Shown in pieces: positions 57,601-64,000 of a stretch of DNA of 64,000 bases. The notes below the pieces were generated by a model, which did not search any database, was not told where the DNA came from, and saw nothing but the letters and a program-made list of their open reading frames with translations. The DNA lies in assembly GCA_021014325.1 (NCBI GenBank), contig CM037473.1, positions 13,330,696-13,394,695 of the forward strand. Reading direction: 5' to 3'. The translations under genes and the position numbers were made by a program. The DNA comes from Plazaster borealis. Its lineage: Eukaryota; Echinodermata; Asteroidea; Forcipulatida; Labidiasteridae. Each line of letters begins with the position of its first letter. The first letter of the stretch is position 1.

Positions 57601-60600
57601 TGGATTATGTGTTTTAGGCTGCGTAACACCATGTGGGTAATCTCACTAATTGGACTGCCAAGTGTGTGATTTCAAAAAGGCTAAATTTCATTGAGGTGCA
57701 TTGAGCACAAAACAAAAAGTAGCTAAGCACAACATAAGTTATGCTTATCATAATAAGGTTACCAGCTAAGATACCTTGAAACATGTACAAGCTGTGACTG
57801 GTTCTCCTGCCTATTTTTCACTCAGCAGACAATTGCTAAGCAATATTTTCTGCTTTAAGCAGCTCTATGAAATTTGGCCACATGGTCTTCCTAATGTTAC
57901 AACTTGTCTGCTTAGCCCTAGAGGCGACATCAGATTAATCAAAATGTTGAGAAAACCACAACAGTTCATGTCAGAACTTTATCCGATGAATCACACTTGG
58001 CGATAGTGAGGTTACCCGCAGGGTGTAGCACGCAAACATGGCAAAAGCAGAATGCTTCCCTCGATATCGCATTTTAACATCTGATACAACAGTGTCTGGC
58101 ATTTCTGCATCAGTATGACCATGGTCAATGTGGCACATTCTCAGCTTTTAAAAGGAGTCTTACAGATTGTGATCAGAACGTGAATGCCAGGCAGTCATAA
58201 TGAAACCTCATACTGCCTGAAACCTCATTAATGCCCATAACATTGAATTCAGAGCATTATACAAAAAGACAAAAACATTGTTCTCCTGTGAAGGCCTACA
58301 AAGTGTAGACTTGACTCAAGTCCCAATCCCGTGCCATCGCCAGAAAACTATTGTTTTGTGATGGTCTGCATTCTCCAACCTGTTCCGCACGCGGGACAGG
58401 GACTTGACGATGCCGCAGTCGCCTGATATGTAAATGTATTCACTTATGAATATGTAAACTTGCTGCGTTATACGTGTTGTCCAATCAAACGCATTCAAAA
58501 AGAAGACTCGTTCATTTGTAGGTTGTGGGGGTTAAGTACTTAGATGAGGATTGAAATACATTTTTAAATAACCGATTAATTATAAAAAGAAAGCACTGAA
58601 TGTTCATTAAAATTTAAGTTAATACGTTGTAACATACATTTGGGTCGGTTTTGTTTGCAAAATTTGAACTTTGGGAAGTGCAATTCAACGACTTTGGTAT
58701 CGACACCCACTTGCCTGCTGATGAGTTTGCCCGCACCCCACGTGTCACCGCGTTTAGACGCGTGCACTTACAATGTGTTGCTCTGTGATGTCACAGAGTG
58801 TAATGAATATTTTACCAGCGGGGCAGCGCTTCCACGCTCCCATTGGTTTTGTGCATCTCCCCATTTGGGGAGATTTTCCAATAACAACGTGCAGTGTAAG
58901 AAACGACCTCGTCAAGTCCCATTCTCGGGACCACATTTTGACGGCGAGCGCGCACTGTACGGCTTGTTTGCTAGTTGGCGCGATATGCTTGGAGACCTCT
59001 CGCACGAGAACGGGACTTGAATCAAGTCTATACAAAGTGAGGCTCCAAGGTTCAAATTCAGTTTTGTGATGCACTCAATTTCCAATAGATAGAGTCCTCA
59101 TGAATATGGGTAAAAAAAATACAAGTCTGTAACCTAAGAAAGGGTACCAAACACACTTAGCATTTGATATTGTTTTAATGTCAGGTTAAAGAATTTGAAT
59201 TTGTTTTCTCATTTTAAAAAGGACTCCATTTATTGGAAAATTAAACTAAATTATTTTATTGGAAAATTCAATTAAATTATTTTATTTTGACTCTTGTAAG
59301 TGTATTTTTAATGTTATTGTAAAGTTCTTGTAATTTGGCCTGTGGACCGGAATTGAATGAAATAAACCAATATAACAATAGACTATGCAAGTCTCGCACG
59401 TATTGGAACGAGAAAACACGTCAAATGAAGAACAATTTTTTCTGAAATCAAATCTTTGTTTAAAATGATATCTTTTTATGGCAAAATCTGAACAACAAAA
59501 ATACTTATTACAATTTTGTTTAAATTAGTTTCAGCTTTTATTCTAAATACACAAATAATGTGTTAATAATTTTTGAAACAAAATTAAAACTCTTATCTTT
59601 TAGAAACCCCTTACGCGGATTCGTAATGGTCACACTGGCATAAAATTGACGCCTGGCGCAGTTTATAGAGGACGCTGATGCCTCAACAACCATAAACTGT
59701 ATGAAAAGGTTTTGCGTTGCAATTACAGCATTTGGCGATTATCATCGCGCATCCAAAACAAGCGTTTACATAATTTTTGTGATCGGAGATGAGCACAAAA
59801 TTCTTATTTTTTGCAGTAACCGGAAGCTGAGGTCAAGTTTAATTCTCAGGTTTTCTTCGTTATATTGTTGAATTGATTTTACTTTCATATTTTCTATCAC
59901 TAAGTATTACAATCCCAACAACATATATAAAGTTCATGGCCCTAAACTACGTTAAACTAAAACAATTGCCGAAACAAAATCTCGCCCACGTAAAACTCCA
60001 TATAGTTGGGACCACAATGGTCCCGGAAGCTTGAGTGTGCGCGAGACTTGCACAGTCTATCATGGGTGGATCTTAAAACTGAATTTGACCTTGGAGACCC
60101 TCTTAAACACAACGCATGGAAATGATGTGGGACACAAACATGCAGTGAGTTACATGTAGCTACGTAGCTCAGAATAATTTTAGATACCATTATATTTATG
60201 TCAGGAAGATGGCAAGAACAAAGTTGCTGGAGGACAATTCACACACCAGATACAAGGATTTCCCGCTTGATTTGATATTATTTTCCTGCTTGATTTGATA
60301 TTATTTTCCTAATTGATTTGATGCAATTTACCACTTACTTGAGGTGCTTTTCCTGTTTGATTTGAGGTAAAGTTAACTGTTACTATTAACCTTTTTGATT
60401 TGATTTCATTTGATGTGTTTGAATACCTTTTTGATTTGAGGTAAAAACTGTGACATGATTTACCTTTTTCATTTGATGAGATTAACATGATATACTTAAT
60501 GTGATTTACCAGATTGATTTATTGCAATTTACCTGATTGATTTGATGTGATAAGCCTGTTTGATTCGATGCGATTAACCTGCTTGATTTGATATGATTTA

Positions 60601-60932
60601 CCTGCTTGATTTTAAGTGATTTAACTATTTGATTTGATGTGATTTACCTGATTGATGTTGTGTGATTTACCTGATTGATTTAATGTGATTAACCTGATTA
60701 ATTTGATATGATTTACCTGCTTGATTTGATGGACCAGCCTTTGATTCTGCTCAGATAATTCATCAACAACCGACTGTTTCTCCTTGTCTACTGTTCTCTG
60801 TGCTGCCTTCTGATTGGACAATTCCTTGTGCAAACTGGATATTTCTGACTGAAGGTCCAATAGCTTGCTCTCATACTCTCCTTGAACAGTTTCGATTCGT
60901 CTTCTCATATGATGCTTCTGTTGTTCTAATTC
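39535..60932 (-). CDS. BICDL1: BICD family-like cargo adaptor 1 (BICDL1/BICDR1) gene, 3' ten exons, spliced, partial
   Basis: Ten minus-strand exons at 60932-60717, 54212-54093, 51370-51224, 50077-49664, 49346-49101, 48083-47907, 42508-42407, 41906-41770, 40605-40485 and 39657-39535 join in phase to give 600 codons and a TAA. All have AG/GT ends. Identity comes from residues I know in vertebrate BICDL1: ELSEQNQRL followed by ASDVEEEL in the first coiled coil, and ERDEAV...IGAIKQKVSLSQQLDEWQ near the C-terminus, then a short basic tail ending KRFPFWS (RLFSFFRKI in human). The protein is a long coiled-coil adaptor that links dynein-dynactin to Rab6-type vesicles. The N-terminal part with the CC1 box is encoded off the right edge. 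The predicted protein exceeds the human one (573 residues), mainly through the acidic linker in the exon at 49664-50077. Introns are 0.3-6.5 kb and full of MITEs, SINEs and satellites. 3' UTR and polyadenylation site not resolved. Confidence 0.88.
39658..40484. other. BICDL1 last intron
   Basis: Between the LDEWQ exon and the terminal exon. Holds a poly-G run at 40437-40447 and a GGGG-rich purine stretch (39900-40205) but no exon. Confidence 0.6.
40485..40605 (-). CDS. BICDL1: BICDL1 exon, C-terminal coiled coil
   Basis: Acceptor ttggtag|G, donor TGGCAG|gttagt; 121 nt entering in phase 2. Encodes (R)RTAAEEELIQAKTDMSKLDD, then QLIGAIKQKVSLSQQLDEWQ. This is the most diagnostic segment, matching the human stretch that ends DAIQQKLNLSQQLEAWQ. 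It forms the end of the second conserved coiled coil, in the region used for Rab/cargo binding. Confidence 0.93.
40606..41769. other. BICDL1 intron
   Basis: AT-rich. 41400-41600 holds three loose copies of a unit with 'acaagttttacagatctca'. No exon seen. Confidence 0.6.
41770..41906 (-). CDS. BICDL1: BICDL1 exon
   Basis: Acceptor aataacag|GAG, donor ACAAAG|gtaagt; 137 nt. Encodes EDIRSSLSVFDARRTSLDPL, HDISSDVSQDEIIDRLQ and SERDEAVQ(R). The RDEAV end matches RDRDEAI in human BICDL1. The Ser-rich first half is a hinge between coiled coils. Confidence 0.92.
42000..42243. repeat. Local duplication in BICDL1 intron
   Basis: Two adjacent copies of a roughly 100-bp unit with 'agatggctacattcaggtga', 'aaacaaagctgtct' and 'gagaacccttgaga'. 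Confidence 0.75.
42254..42397. mobile_element. TIR element beside a BICDL1 exon
   Basis: About 144 bp: aaaagggctttttccgaac at the left, complement of gtttggaaaaggccct at the right, with inner ggctctggctctggctt / agctggagccggagc. It ends 10 bases from the donor of the exon at 42407. Confidence 0.8.
42407..42508 (-). CDS. BICDL1: BICDL1 exon, Ser/Asp-rich hinge
   Basis: 102 nt, acceptor accaatag|GTT, donor GATCGG|gtaggt. Encodes VRSLEQELRRASSSSLDDIA, then TCDDISGMSSDGDR. It corresponds in position and character to the Ser/Asp-rich stretch of human BICDL1 (DSADSAVSTDSSMDESS). Confidence 0.88.
42614..42775 (-). mobile_element. tRNA-derived SINE (reverse)
   Basis: Reverse complement reads ttactctagtggtaaggcat (A box) and GGTTCAAATCC (B box), then a body with 'ggactcgggaatgtactgag' and 'acacatcggtgtaaggc'. 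Confidence 0.75.
44912..45062 (-). repeat. Dispersed 'gcctccatg' repeat (reverse)
   Basis: gcaggcttcatggaggcaac, gcaattgcctccatgcc, gtgccccttgaaatgttcca, ccttgcccatacaaga: full-length reverse copy of the family at 1728. Confidence 0.8.
45361..45806 (+). pseudogene. Non-LTR retrotransposon reverse transcriptase, C-terminal fragment with 3' tail
   Basis: One open plus frame from 45361 to 45753 encodes the region after the RT domain of a CR1/L2/Jockey-like ORF2: NWAARLVV, then LKSLHWLPVESRSQFKILLL, then SAPSYLTDLL, and finally DRAFSIAAPRMWNHLPQNIK. It ends naturally (TGA after AYCTAL), followed by tggattggcgccttataaat and a short (ATTG)n tail, the classic 3' end. The 5' part is missing: a typical 5'-truncated insertion in the BICDL1 intron, antisense to the gene. 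The frame is intact, so the copy is fairly young. Confidence 0.9.
47586..47882 (+). repeat. Dispersed 'gcctccatg' repeat split by a TIR element
   Basis: catcagacctggtgcttcac, ttgtaaggggcaaggctgg, then the insert, then gtgcctctatgagagaaac, aaggggcaccaaggcaatgg. The two halves make one normal family copy. Confidence 0.8.
47635..47772. mobile_element. 138-bp TIR element with TAA duplication
   Basis: Ends GGCCGTGTCCGAAATGCCGG / ccagttcggatacggcc, with inner gctacagctacggctacgg / agctgtagccgtagctgtag. TAA occurs on both sides (47632-47634 and 47773-47775), a TWA-type duplication as in Harbinger elements. Confidence 0.85.
47907..48083 (-). CDS. BICDL1: BICDL1 exon, coiled coil
   Basis: Acceptor taccatcag|AGT, donor GCTAAG|gtgatt; 59 codons in phase 0. 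Encodes SVFDTSCETDIDKLENHIEA, LRGELCSTQSHIELLQAEVD and RQDDELKRKDSELCTLTAK, a clean heptad-pattern coiled coil. Confidence 0.9.
49101..49346 (-). CDS. BICDL1: BICDL1 exon
   Basis: Acceptor aatttccag|TTG, donor GGAGAG|gtaatt; 82 codons. Encodes LQDVLNEVQSTLSELVQELK, a Pro/Ser/Asn-rich linker and CLLSDLRSVTRHITRNLELD. The first helix resembles the human LRTALNELKRLIQSIVDG segment. Confidence 0.88.
49509..49630. mobile_element. Short palindromic MITE
   Basis: gggcccaatttcatggcact at the left, agccatgaaattgggccc at the right; 122 bp. It ends 33 bases from the splice donor of the exon at 49664. Confidence 0.9.
49664..50077 (-). CDS. BICDL1: BICDL1 longest exon, coiled-coil end plus acidic linker
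   Basis: Acceptor gattacag|GTC, donor CAACAG|gtaact; 138 codons. The first 26 residues (VRLRDAEISKLRQLQNDTAE...) finish a coiled coil. Then come a hydrophobic-acidic motif (FLGNSLHSELGLEM), a Gly stretch and about 75 acidic, disordered-looking residues (EEDIECDDVDTGLVCVEEET, TEEKETGECRTSPLRESN). The LHSEL motif aligns with human SLLSEIEQSMEAEE. The acidic linker is longer than I recall in vertebrate BICDL1. Confidence 0.9.
50203..50461 (+). mobile_element. Long MITE, ATGCAAATCCATGG core
   Basis: gggcccaatttcatagagct at the left, cgctatgaaattggcccc at the right; core caatgcaaatccatggtgga. Opposite-orientation copy at 4030-4292. Confidence 0.85.
50800..51086 (+). mobile_element. tRNA-derived SINE, full length
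   Basis: Head gtggtccagtggttagactg with B box GGTTCGAATCC, body 'ggactagaataagtattgtc', 3' part 'gttcccttgacaggaagatc' and an (AAAC)n tail. This is the reference copy for the fragment at 37390-37592. Confidence 0.85.
51224..51370 (-). CDS. BICDL1: BICDL1 exon, coiled coil
   Basis: Acceptor ttccttccag|ATG, donor CAACAG|gtacac; 49 codons. Encodes MQRLSAKRGELERKLHTTSA, then ERDTLASSFKETNDRCLMLD. It aligns with human IKMLSDRKRELEHRLSATLE. Confidence 0.93.
51601..52040 (-). mobile_element. SINE-like element with (AAT)n edge
   Basis: Starts with (AAT)n at 51607-51632, then 'aaatagcgctttatcacacc', 'gtatcaaagcgctcagg' and 'gggaacacctgggcgatttt', and ends (reverse) in the same tRNA-like head as at 3365: ctgatcagcagagtgtgggt with B-box-like GGTTCGAGGCC. 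Near full length, in the BICDL1 intron. Confidence 0.8.
52600..53508 (+). repeat. 'gggcccacagagcac' satellite
   Basis: Tandem composite of short units built on 'gggcccacagagcaccagtg' and 'ctatggtactggtgcctata'. About 26-bp sub-units are arranged in a roughly 130-bp higher-order repeat (…gcctataaagagcccacaga, gcactggcacctaaaggg…). Many units are inverted relative to each other (gcaccagtg / cactggtgc). Long frames on both strands are artefacts. Confidence 0.9.
53513..53706. mobile_element. TIR element inserted in the satellite
   Basis: 194 bp with 16-bp perfect ends GACGATGTGACCTCTG / CAGAGGTCACATCGTC, flanked by TATA on both sides (53509-53512, 53707-53710). The satellite resumes in register after it. 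Confidence 0.9.
53711..53925 (+). repeat. 'gggcccacagagcac' satellite, distal part
   Basis: Continuation of the array at 52600 beyond the inserted element, degenerating towards its right end. Confidence 0.85.
54093..54212 (-). CDS. BICDL1: BICDL1 exon, coiled coil
   Basis: Acceptor ttgttcag|GCA, donor ACAGAG|gtgagt; 40 codons: ASDVEEELNEHIHRLRDQVH, then LRRQHSQHREDPQVEELQTE. It follows directly on the preceding exon exactly as in human BICDL1 (RASEVERQLSMQVHALRED). Confidence 0.93.
54586..54973. mobile_element. TIR element built of CCCAACTATAGTTGGG modules
   Basis: 388 bp. Left end gttccgtcccaacttgacaa, right end ttgtcaagttggggcggaac. Both arms contain the palindromic module TCCCAACTATAGTTGGGA, which recurs inside (ctgtcccaactacagttggg at about 54881). 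A separate long hairpin lies at 54625-54678. Confidence 0.85.
54625..54678. repeat. 19-bp perfect inverted repeat hairpin
   Basis: GATCGCCCATAGAACTCTA and its exact complement are separated by 16 bases that are themselves AT-rich and nearly self-complementary. Confidence 0.9.
55524..55692 (+). repeat. Dispersed 'ggcctggaatt' repeat
   Basis: Plus copy: caggcctggaacttcatctt, gggtaaggccattttcaatt, gggaaacttttgaagcggca, ending aattccaggcctg. Confidence 0.85.
55693..58307. other. BICDL1 intron, mostly unassigned
   Basis: Part of the 6.5-kb intron. Contains a G-rich tract at 56063-56100 (several GGGG runs), a diverged TTAA-type element start at 57005 (tttaaaggtattgtacactt) and a 'gggcccaatttcat' MITE at 57682-57882. 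No exon seen. Confidence 0.55.
57682..57882. mobile_element. 'gggcccaatttcat' MITE
   Basis: ggctaaatttcattgaggtg at the left, gcagctctatgaaatttggcc at the right; internal agctaagcacaacataagtt and gtgactggttctcctgcc. Confidence 0.75.
58308..59028. mobile_element. 721-bp TIR element, GACTTGA ends
   Basis: gacttgactcaagtcccaat at the left, gggacttgaatcaagtc at the right; the first 16 bases form nested short palindromes. The interior is CpG-rich (acgcgtgcac, ggcgagcgcgc) but encodes no recognisable transposase. Confidence 0.75.
59379..60059. mobile_element. 681-bp TIR element, TAGACT ends
   Basis: tagactatgcaagtctcgca at the left is complementary to gtgcgcgagacttgcacagt / cta at the right. Close to the previous element, with a similar GACTTG/CAAGTC terminal theme. 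No transposase. Confidence 0.75.
60258..60740 (-). repeat. 23-24 bp tandem array that includes the BICDL1 splice donor
   Basis: Loose tandem copies of plus-strand tgatttacctgattgattt. The array begins in the intron and runs into the last codons of the BICDL1 exon (60717 on). On the minus strand exact CAG|GTAAAT sequences occur at 60719-60711 (the true donor), 60673-60665, 60650-60642, 60604-60596 and 60535-60527, with CAG|GTTAAT variants between. Confidence 0.9.
60717..60932 (-). CDS. BICDL1: BICDL1 first exon in window, coiled coil 1
   Basis: Acceptor tatgctag|GAA, donor AAGCAG|gtaaat; exactly 72 codons in phase 0. Encodes ELEQQKHHMRRRIETVQGEY, ESKLLDLQSEISSLHKELSN and DELSEQNQRLVHQIKQ. It aligns with human LEQEKHELRRRFENREGEWE and ELSEQNQRLLDQL without gaps. 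The exon before it, with the dynein-binding CC1 box and the start codon, is not in the window. Confidence 0.95.
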
Positions 60933-62348
60933 CTAGCATAAATTAGATGCAAGGAAAGGTTAAAATGTCACACAATGTCTACATTTACAGGTTTGGAAAC
61001 ATTGCAAAAAATTGTTAACAGAGTAAACTTTGTTCCTGCTCCTACATGCAGGCCCATTTCAAACGTAAAATCAAAATAGATTTCAATGAAGAAGAAGAAG
61101 TAAAAAAGAAAGAATTACTTACAACCAAAATGACTTGTCAAATAAATGCACAGATTGTTAATGGCAGGTTTTTTTTTTGAGGGGGGGAATCCACAAGACT
61201 GCAGGGCTTGTAGCTCAAAACTCTTACTGACCAGAAAATTTGTTACAAGAACAGAATAAAAAAGAGAAAAACATTATCTACACAGTTTCACATTGGAGCT
61301 GTTTTTGGAACAAGCACTAGGAGAAGATTTATCTCATTGTCTTATGGGTAATACTTCAATACTCAACAGAACTGAAAGATACTTGTATCATTATCGGTAT
61401 AAATTAAAAATAACAGTGAGGTGTTATTATTCAAAAACACAAGACCACCAGACTTTTACATTTGTAAGTTTACTGGCCCAACGCTAAAATCACTGGGCCT
61501 CTGGCCTGCGGTCCAGTGTAAATTTTGAGCCCTACCTGGCCCCACATTTCGTCCCCAGCAGAGTCTTTCTCAAAGACTCAAAGATTGTTTTGTGTTTATT
61601 GATACTGTTTGTACATAACAGCTCTGTGAAACTGGGCCCTGGTTTACAACCTGCTTACTTAGAAATAAAATTTACTTCACCTTTCTAGTGTACATAGTGT
61701 ACTTAAATTTCAAAAGTCAGAAAATGATACCTAAGGTGAAAGTTTCCTCACGAAATTGACAACAGTTTATGGAAAATGACTACAAAAAACCCCCACTATA
61801 TTAAAATCATGATTTTCAAACTAATAAGCCATTTACAGTGATTCAAGTGTGACAAAAGTGTTCATTAATAAAGAGCAATTAGAAATAGATGTGCAGCATT
61901 ACTCTCTTTTTACAGGCCTTAAACGTTGAGAAAGAAATATTTAAAAAAACAAATTTAAAAATGTTATCTTTGTTCTGAATTTTTTTCTTGATTTGTCTTC
62001 AGTCATTCATGCCTTGAATGTTTCATATAAATGCAGATGTACATGAGACGGCGTGCCTTTTGGAAGGACCATCAACTCAGCTGTGAAATGCAATTGATTA
62101 CAGGCGACTGTTTCCCCCGGTATATTATCTTGTTGCTATGGAAACCACCTTGCAGATTATTAACAAAACAACGACTTCTCTCTTTACATGCATGCAGTAA
62201 CCTTTTGAAAGGCGCTGTTTCTGCCTCAAACTTGATTACAAAATTTTATCCTTATGAATGTACTCTTGCATTCGATCAAATAAAATAGAAGGAAAAGGGA
62301 AGATTTTTGGTAGTACTTGGGTTAACTTTCAGTTCATGGAGTGTTGTT
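60933..62348. other. BICDL1 upstream intron, unassigned
   Basis: I searched the minus strand for the family's N-terminal coiled coil and found none. A decayed MITE half-site (agctctgtgaaactgggccct) lies near 61619. Confidence 0.5.
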
Positions 62349-62722
62349 TTAAAGGCACTGTACACGTTTGGTAATTACTCAAAATATATATTAGCATATA
62401 AACTGACTTGGTAATGAGCAACAGAGAGCTGTTGATAGTATAAAACATTGTGAGAAACGACTCCCTCTGAAGTAACGTAGTTTTTCAGAAAGAGGTAATT
62501 TCTCACTAAAATAATAAAAACTTCTTGCAAGAAGTTTTTATTCCTATCTGAAAGCACACAAATTTACAACAAGGGTGTTTTTTCTTTCATCACTTCCTTG
62601 CAACTTCGATGACCAATTGAGCCCAAATTTTCACAGGCTTGTTATTTTATGCATACATGTGGGGATACACCAAATGAGAACACTGGTCTTTGACAATTAC
62701 CAAACGTGTATGATGCCTTTAA
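62349..62722. mobile_element. TTAA MITE, intact copy
   Basis: 374 bp from TTAAAGGCACTGTACACG to atgatgcctttaa. Same orientation as 22508-22883, with central palindrome around 62512-62542 (core CTTCTTGCAAGAAG). Confidence 0.9.
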
Positions 62723-62799
62723 TTCATTCCTGTTCAACGTTTTTCAGTGACAAGCACAAAGGCTCAGTGCGGGCGCTTGATACATTTCATTTGGGGCTC

Positions 62800-62945
62800 C
62801 ATATGTGGTATGATGTACCCATCCCTCCCCTTATTGTTTCTTAAGTTCATTGTGTTCTTGGAATCTCAAGAATTCTTTAGAGGATTTAAGGGGGGTACTG
62901 CCTCTACCACATATCTGGCATGGTATAATACATTTACTTGTAAAA
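62800..62945 (+). repeat. Dispersed repeat (complement of 32145 copy)
   Basis: tcattgtgttcttggaatct, caagaattctttagaggatt, aaggggggtactg, atctggcatggtata: reverse complement of the block order at 32145-32325. Confidence 0.7.
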
Positions 62946-63194
62946 ATGTAAGTCAACCAGAAAATCAGAGTAAACAGACTTCTGTTTCGCCCATTCAGTG
63001 ATGAGTTTACATGTGGATGATTTTTCATACATGATGGCATATCTAGCCATGACACGCCTATTGTTTGTTGATAATAATAATACACAGGGCATAAATAAAG
63101 CACCTTTTATCAGAGGATGCAAGGCGCTGGAAAAGGAAAGAAGAGAAAAACATAAAATGGGGGTGGGGGAAGAGGCAGACAGGAGAAACCCAGA

Positions 63195-63658
63195 TTACAT
63201 GTAAACAGAGAAAAAATGGGCCTTGAGAGCCTTTTTAAAGGGAGTGAGACCAGTTGAATTTCTAACAGGAGCAGGAAGTTTGTTGCATAGACGAGGGGCA
63301 GAGATGGAAAAAGCCGGATCACCAGCCTGAATGCGAGATTTGGGAATATTAAGACATCCACCTACAAAAGATCGAAGACAGTAAGAAGTAGAGATGAGAG
63401 GTAACAAGGAGAAAGGTTGTTGAGAGACTTGTATGTATTGAACAAGAGTGTGGAGTTAAATACGTTTAGCAACTGGGAGCCAGTGGAGGTCACACAGACT
63501 AGAGGAGAAACATGGGCAAATTTGGGCTTCTTGGAAATGAGCCTGGCACACCTGTTTTGAATTCTTTGAAGACGAGAGATGTTTTTCTGAGATACACCAT
63601 TTAGAAGACAGCTACAATATGTCACTATGGAACAGAAATCACGATAAAAGAAAATCAT
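63195..63658 (-). pseudogene. Non-LTR retrotransposon reverse transcriptase, C-terminal remnant
   Basis: The minus strand encodes ISRLQRIQNRCARLISKKPK, then (after decay) LFNTYKSLNNLSPCYLSSLL. In another frame it reads on as AGDPAFSISAPRLCNKLPAP and GLTPFKKALKAHFF. This is the RT C-terminus of a CR1/L2/Jockey-like element broken by at least one frameshift. It lacks the catalytic part. Confidence 0.85.
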
Positions 63659-64000
63659 AATTTAAATGCTCAAGATTAAAGTATCTAAATAAATTTAAGA
63701 ATTACGACATGCTTCAGATAAAGTTGTCATATTGTGTCTTGCAGGGCTCGATTTAATCACTAGCCAGGTGTGAAATCACTATTCAAGTTTTCTCTGACAA
63801 AATGGGCCATACCATTATAAAAGTCTACTGTTCATAAAAAAATGGCACAATATTGAACAAAATATGAACAAAAATGACAGTGTGTATAAAATCATGAAGG
63901 ACTGACAAAAGAACAATCTATGGGACAAAATACAAAACAAAATGAGTTCAAACTTTAGGCAGTTAGGTGATTTTCCATTTTTTATATTTTACCTTCCACG
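63659..64000. other. Right-edge non-coding DNA
   Basis: AT-rich, no exon or repeat recognised. Presumably still in the BICDL1 intron. Confidence 0.4.

Noticed and set aside
61000..64000. N-terminal BICDL1 exon
   Set aside because: No minus-strand segment resembling the CC1-box region was found; it must lie beyond the right edge.

Overview
This 64 kb window is nuclear DNA from an intron-rich animal, most likely a marine invertebrate deuterostome, with an echinoderm (probably a sea star) as my best guess. The reasons are short vertebrate-like exons in large introns, AT-rich non-coding DNA, and a dense load of short terminal-inverted-repeat (TIR) elements, tRNA-derived SINEs and non-LTR retrotransposon 3' ends of the kind I associate with echinoderm genomes. 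The species call is inference. There is no bacterial gene organisation, and nearly all long open frames are shadows of tandem repeats.

Genes. (1) At the left edge, on the minus strand, is the first coding exon (2483-2584) of a Yippee-like YPEL1-4 type gene; the rest lies beyond base 1. (2) From 39535 to 60932, minus strand, is most of a BICDL1/BICDR1-type dynein-dynactin cargo adaptor. I could place ten exons in perfect phase, from the first coiled coil to the stop codon (600 codons plus stop). Only the N-terminal exon or exons, off the right edge, are missing. (3) From 31610 to 33140 (plus a non-coding 5' exon ending at 33950), minus strand, is an unrecognised two-coding-exon gene for a protein of about 398 residues with an Ala-rich helical half and a basic Arg/Ser-rich segment. 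(4) Weaker candidates are a four-exon minus-strand chain at 23875-25754, a three-exon plus-strand chain at 28265-29439, and a lone minus-strand first exon at 6018-6153.

Layout. 1-2.5 kb: a 16-bp minisatellite (about 54 units) and YPEL intron 1. 3-22 kb: repeat-rich intergenic DNA with palindromic MITEs, SINEs, a Harbinger-like element with its own empty-site copy, an 80-bp tandem array and a near-perfect palindrome. 22.4-34 kb: nested repeats and the uncharacterised genes. 35-39.5 kb: MITEs and a 68-bp tandem array downstream of BICDL1. 39.5-61 kb: BICDL1 exons whose introns hold TIR elements, SINEs, a non-LTR fragment and a 'gggcccacagagcac' satellite. 61-64 kb: more MITEs and a degraded reverse transcriptase fragment.

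The observations I would follow first are: a 23-24 bp tandem array that copies the BICDL1 exon/intron junction, giving several extra CAG|GTAAAT donors, one of them in frame; three hairpins with the geometry of the histone mRNA 3' stem-loop, each inside or beside a repeat and none near a histone gene; and several clean nested insertions that reveal target-site duplications.
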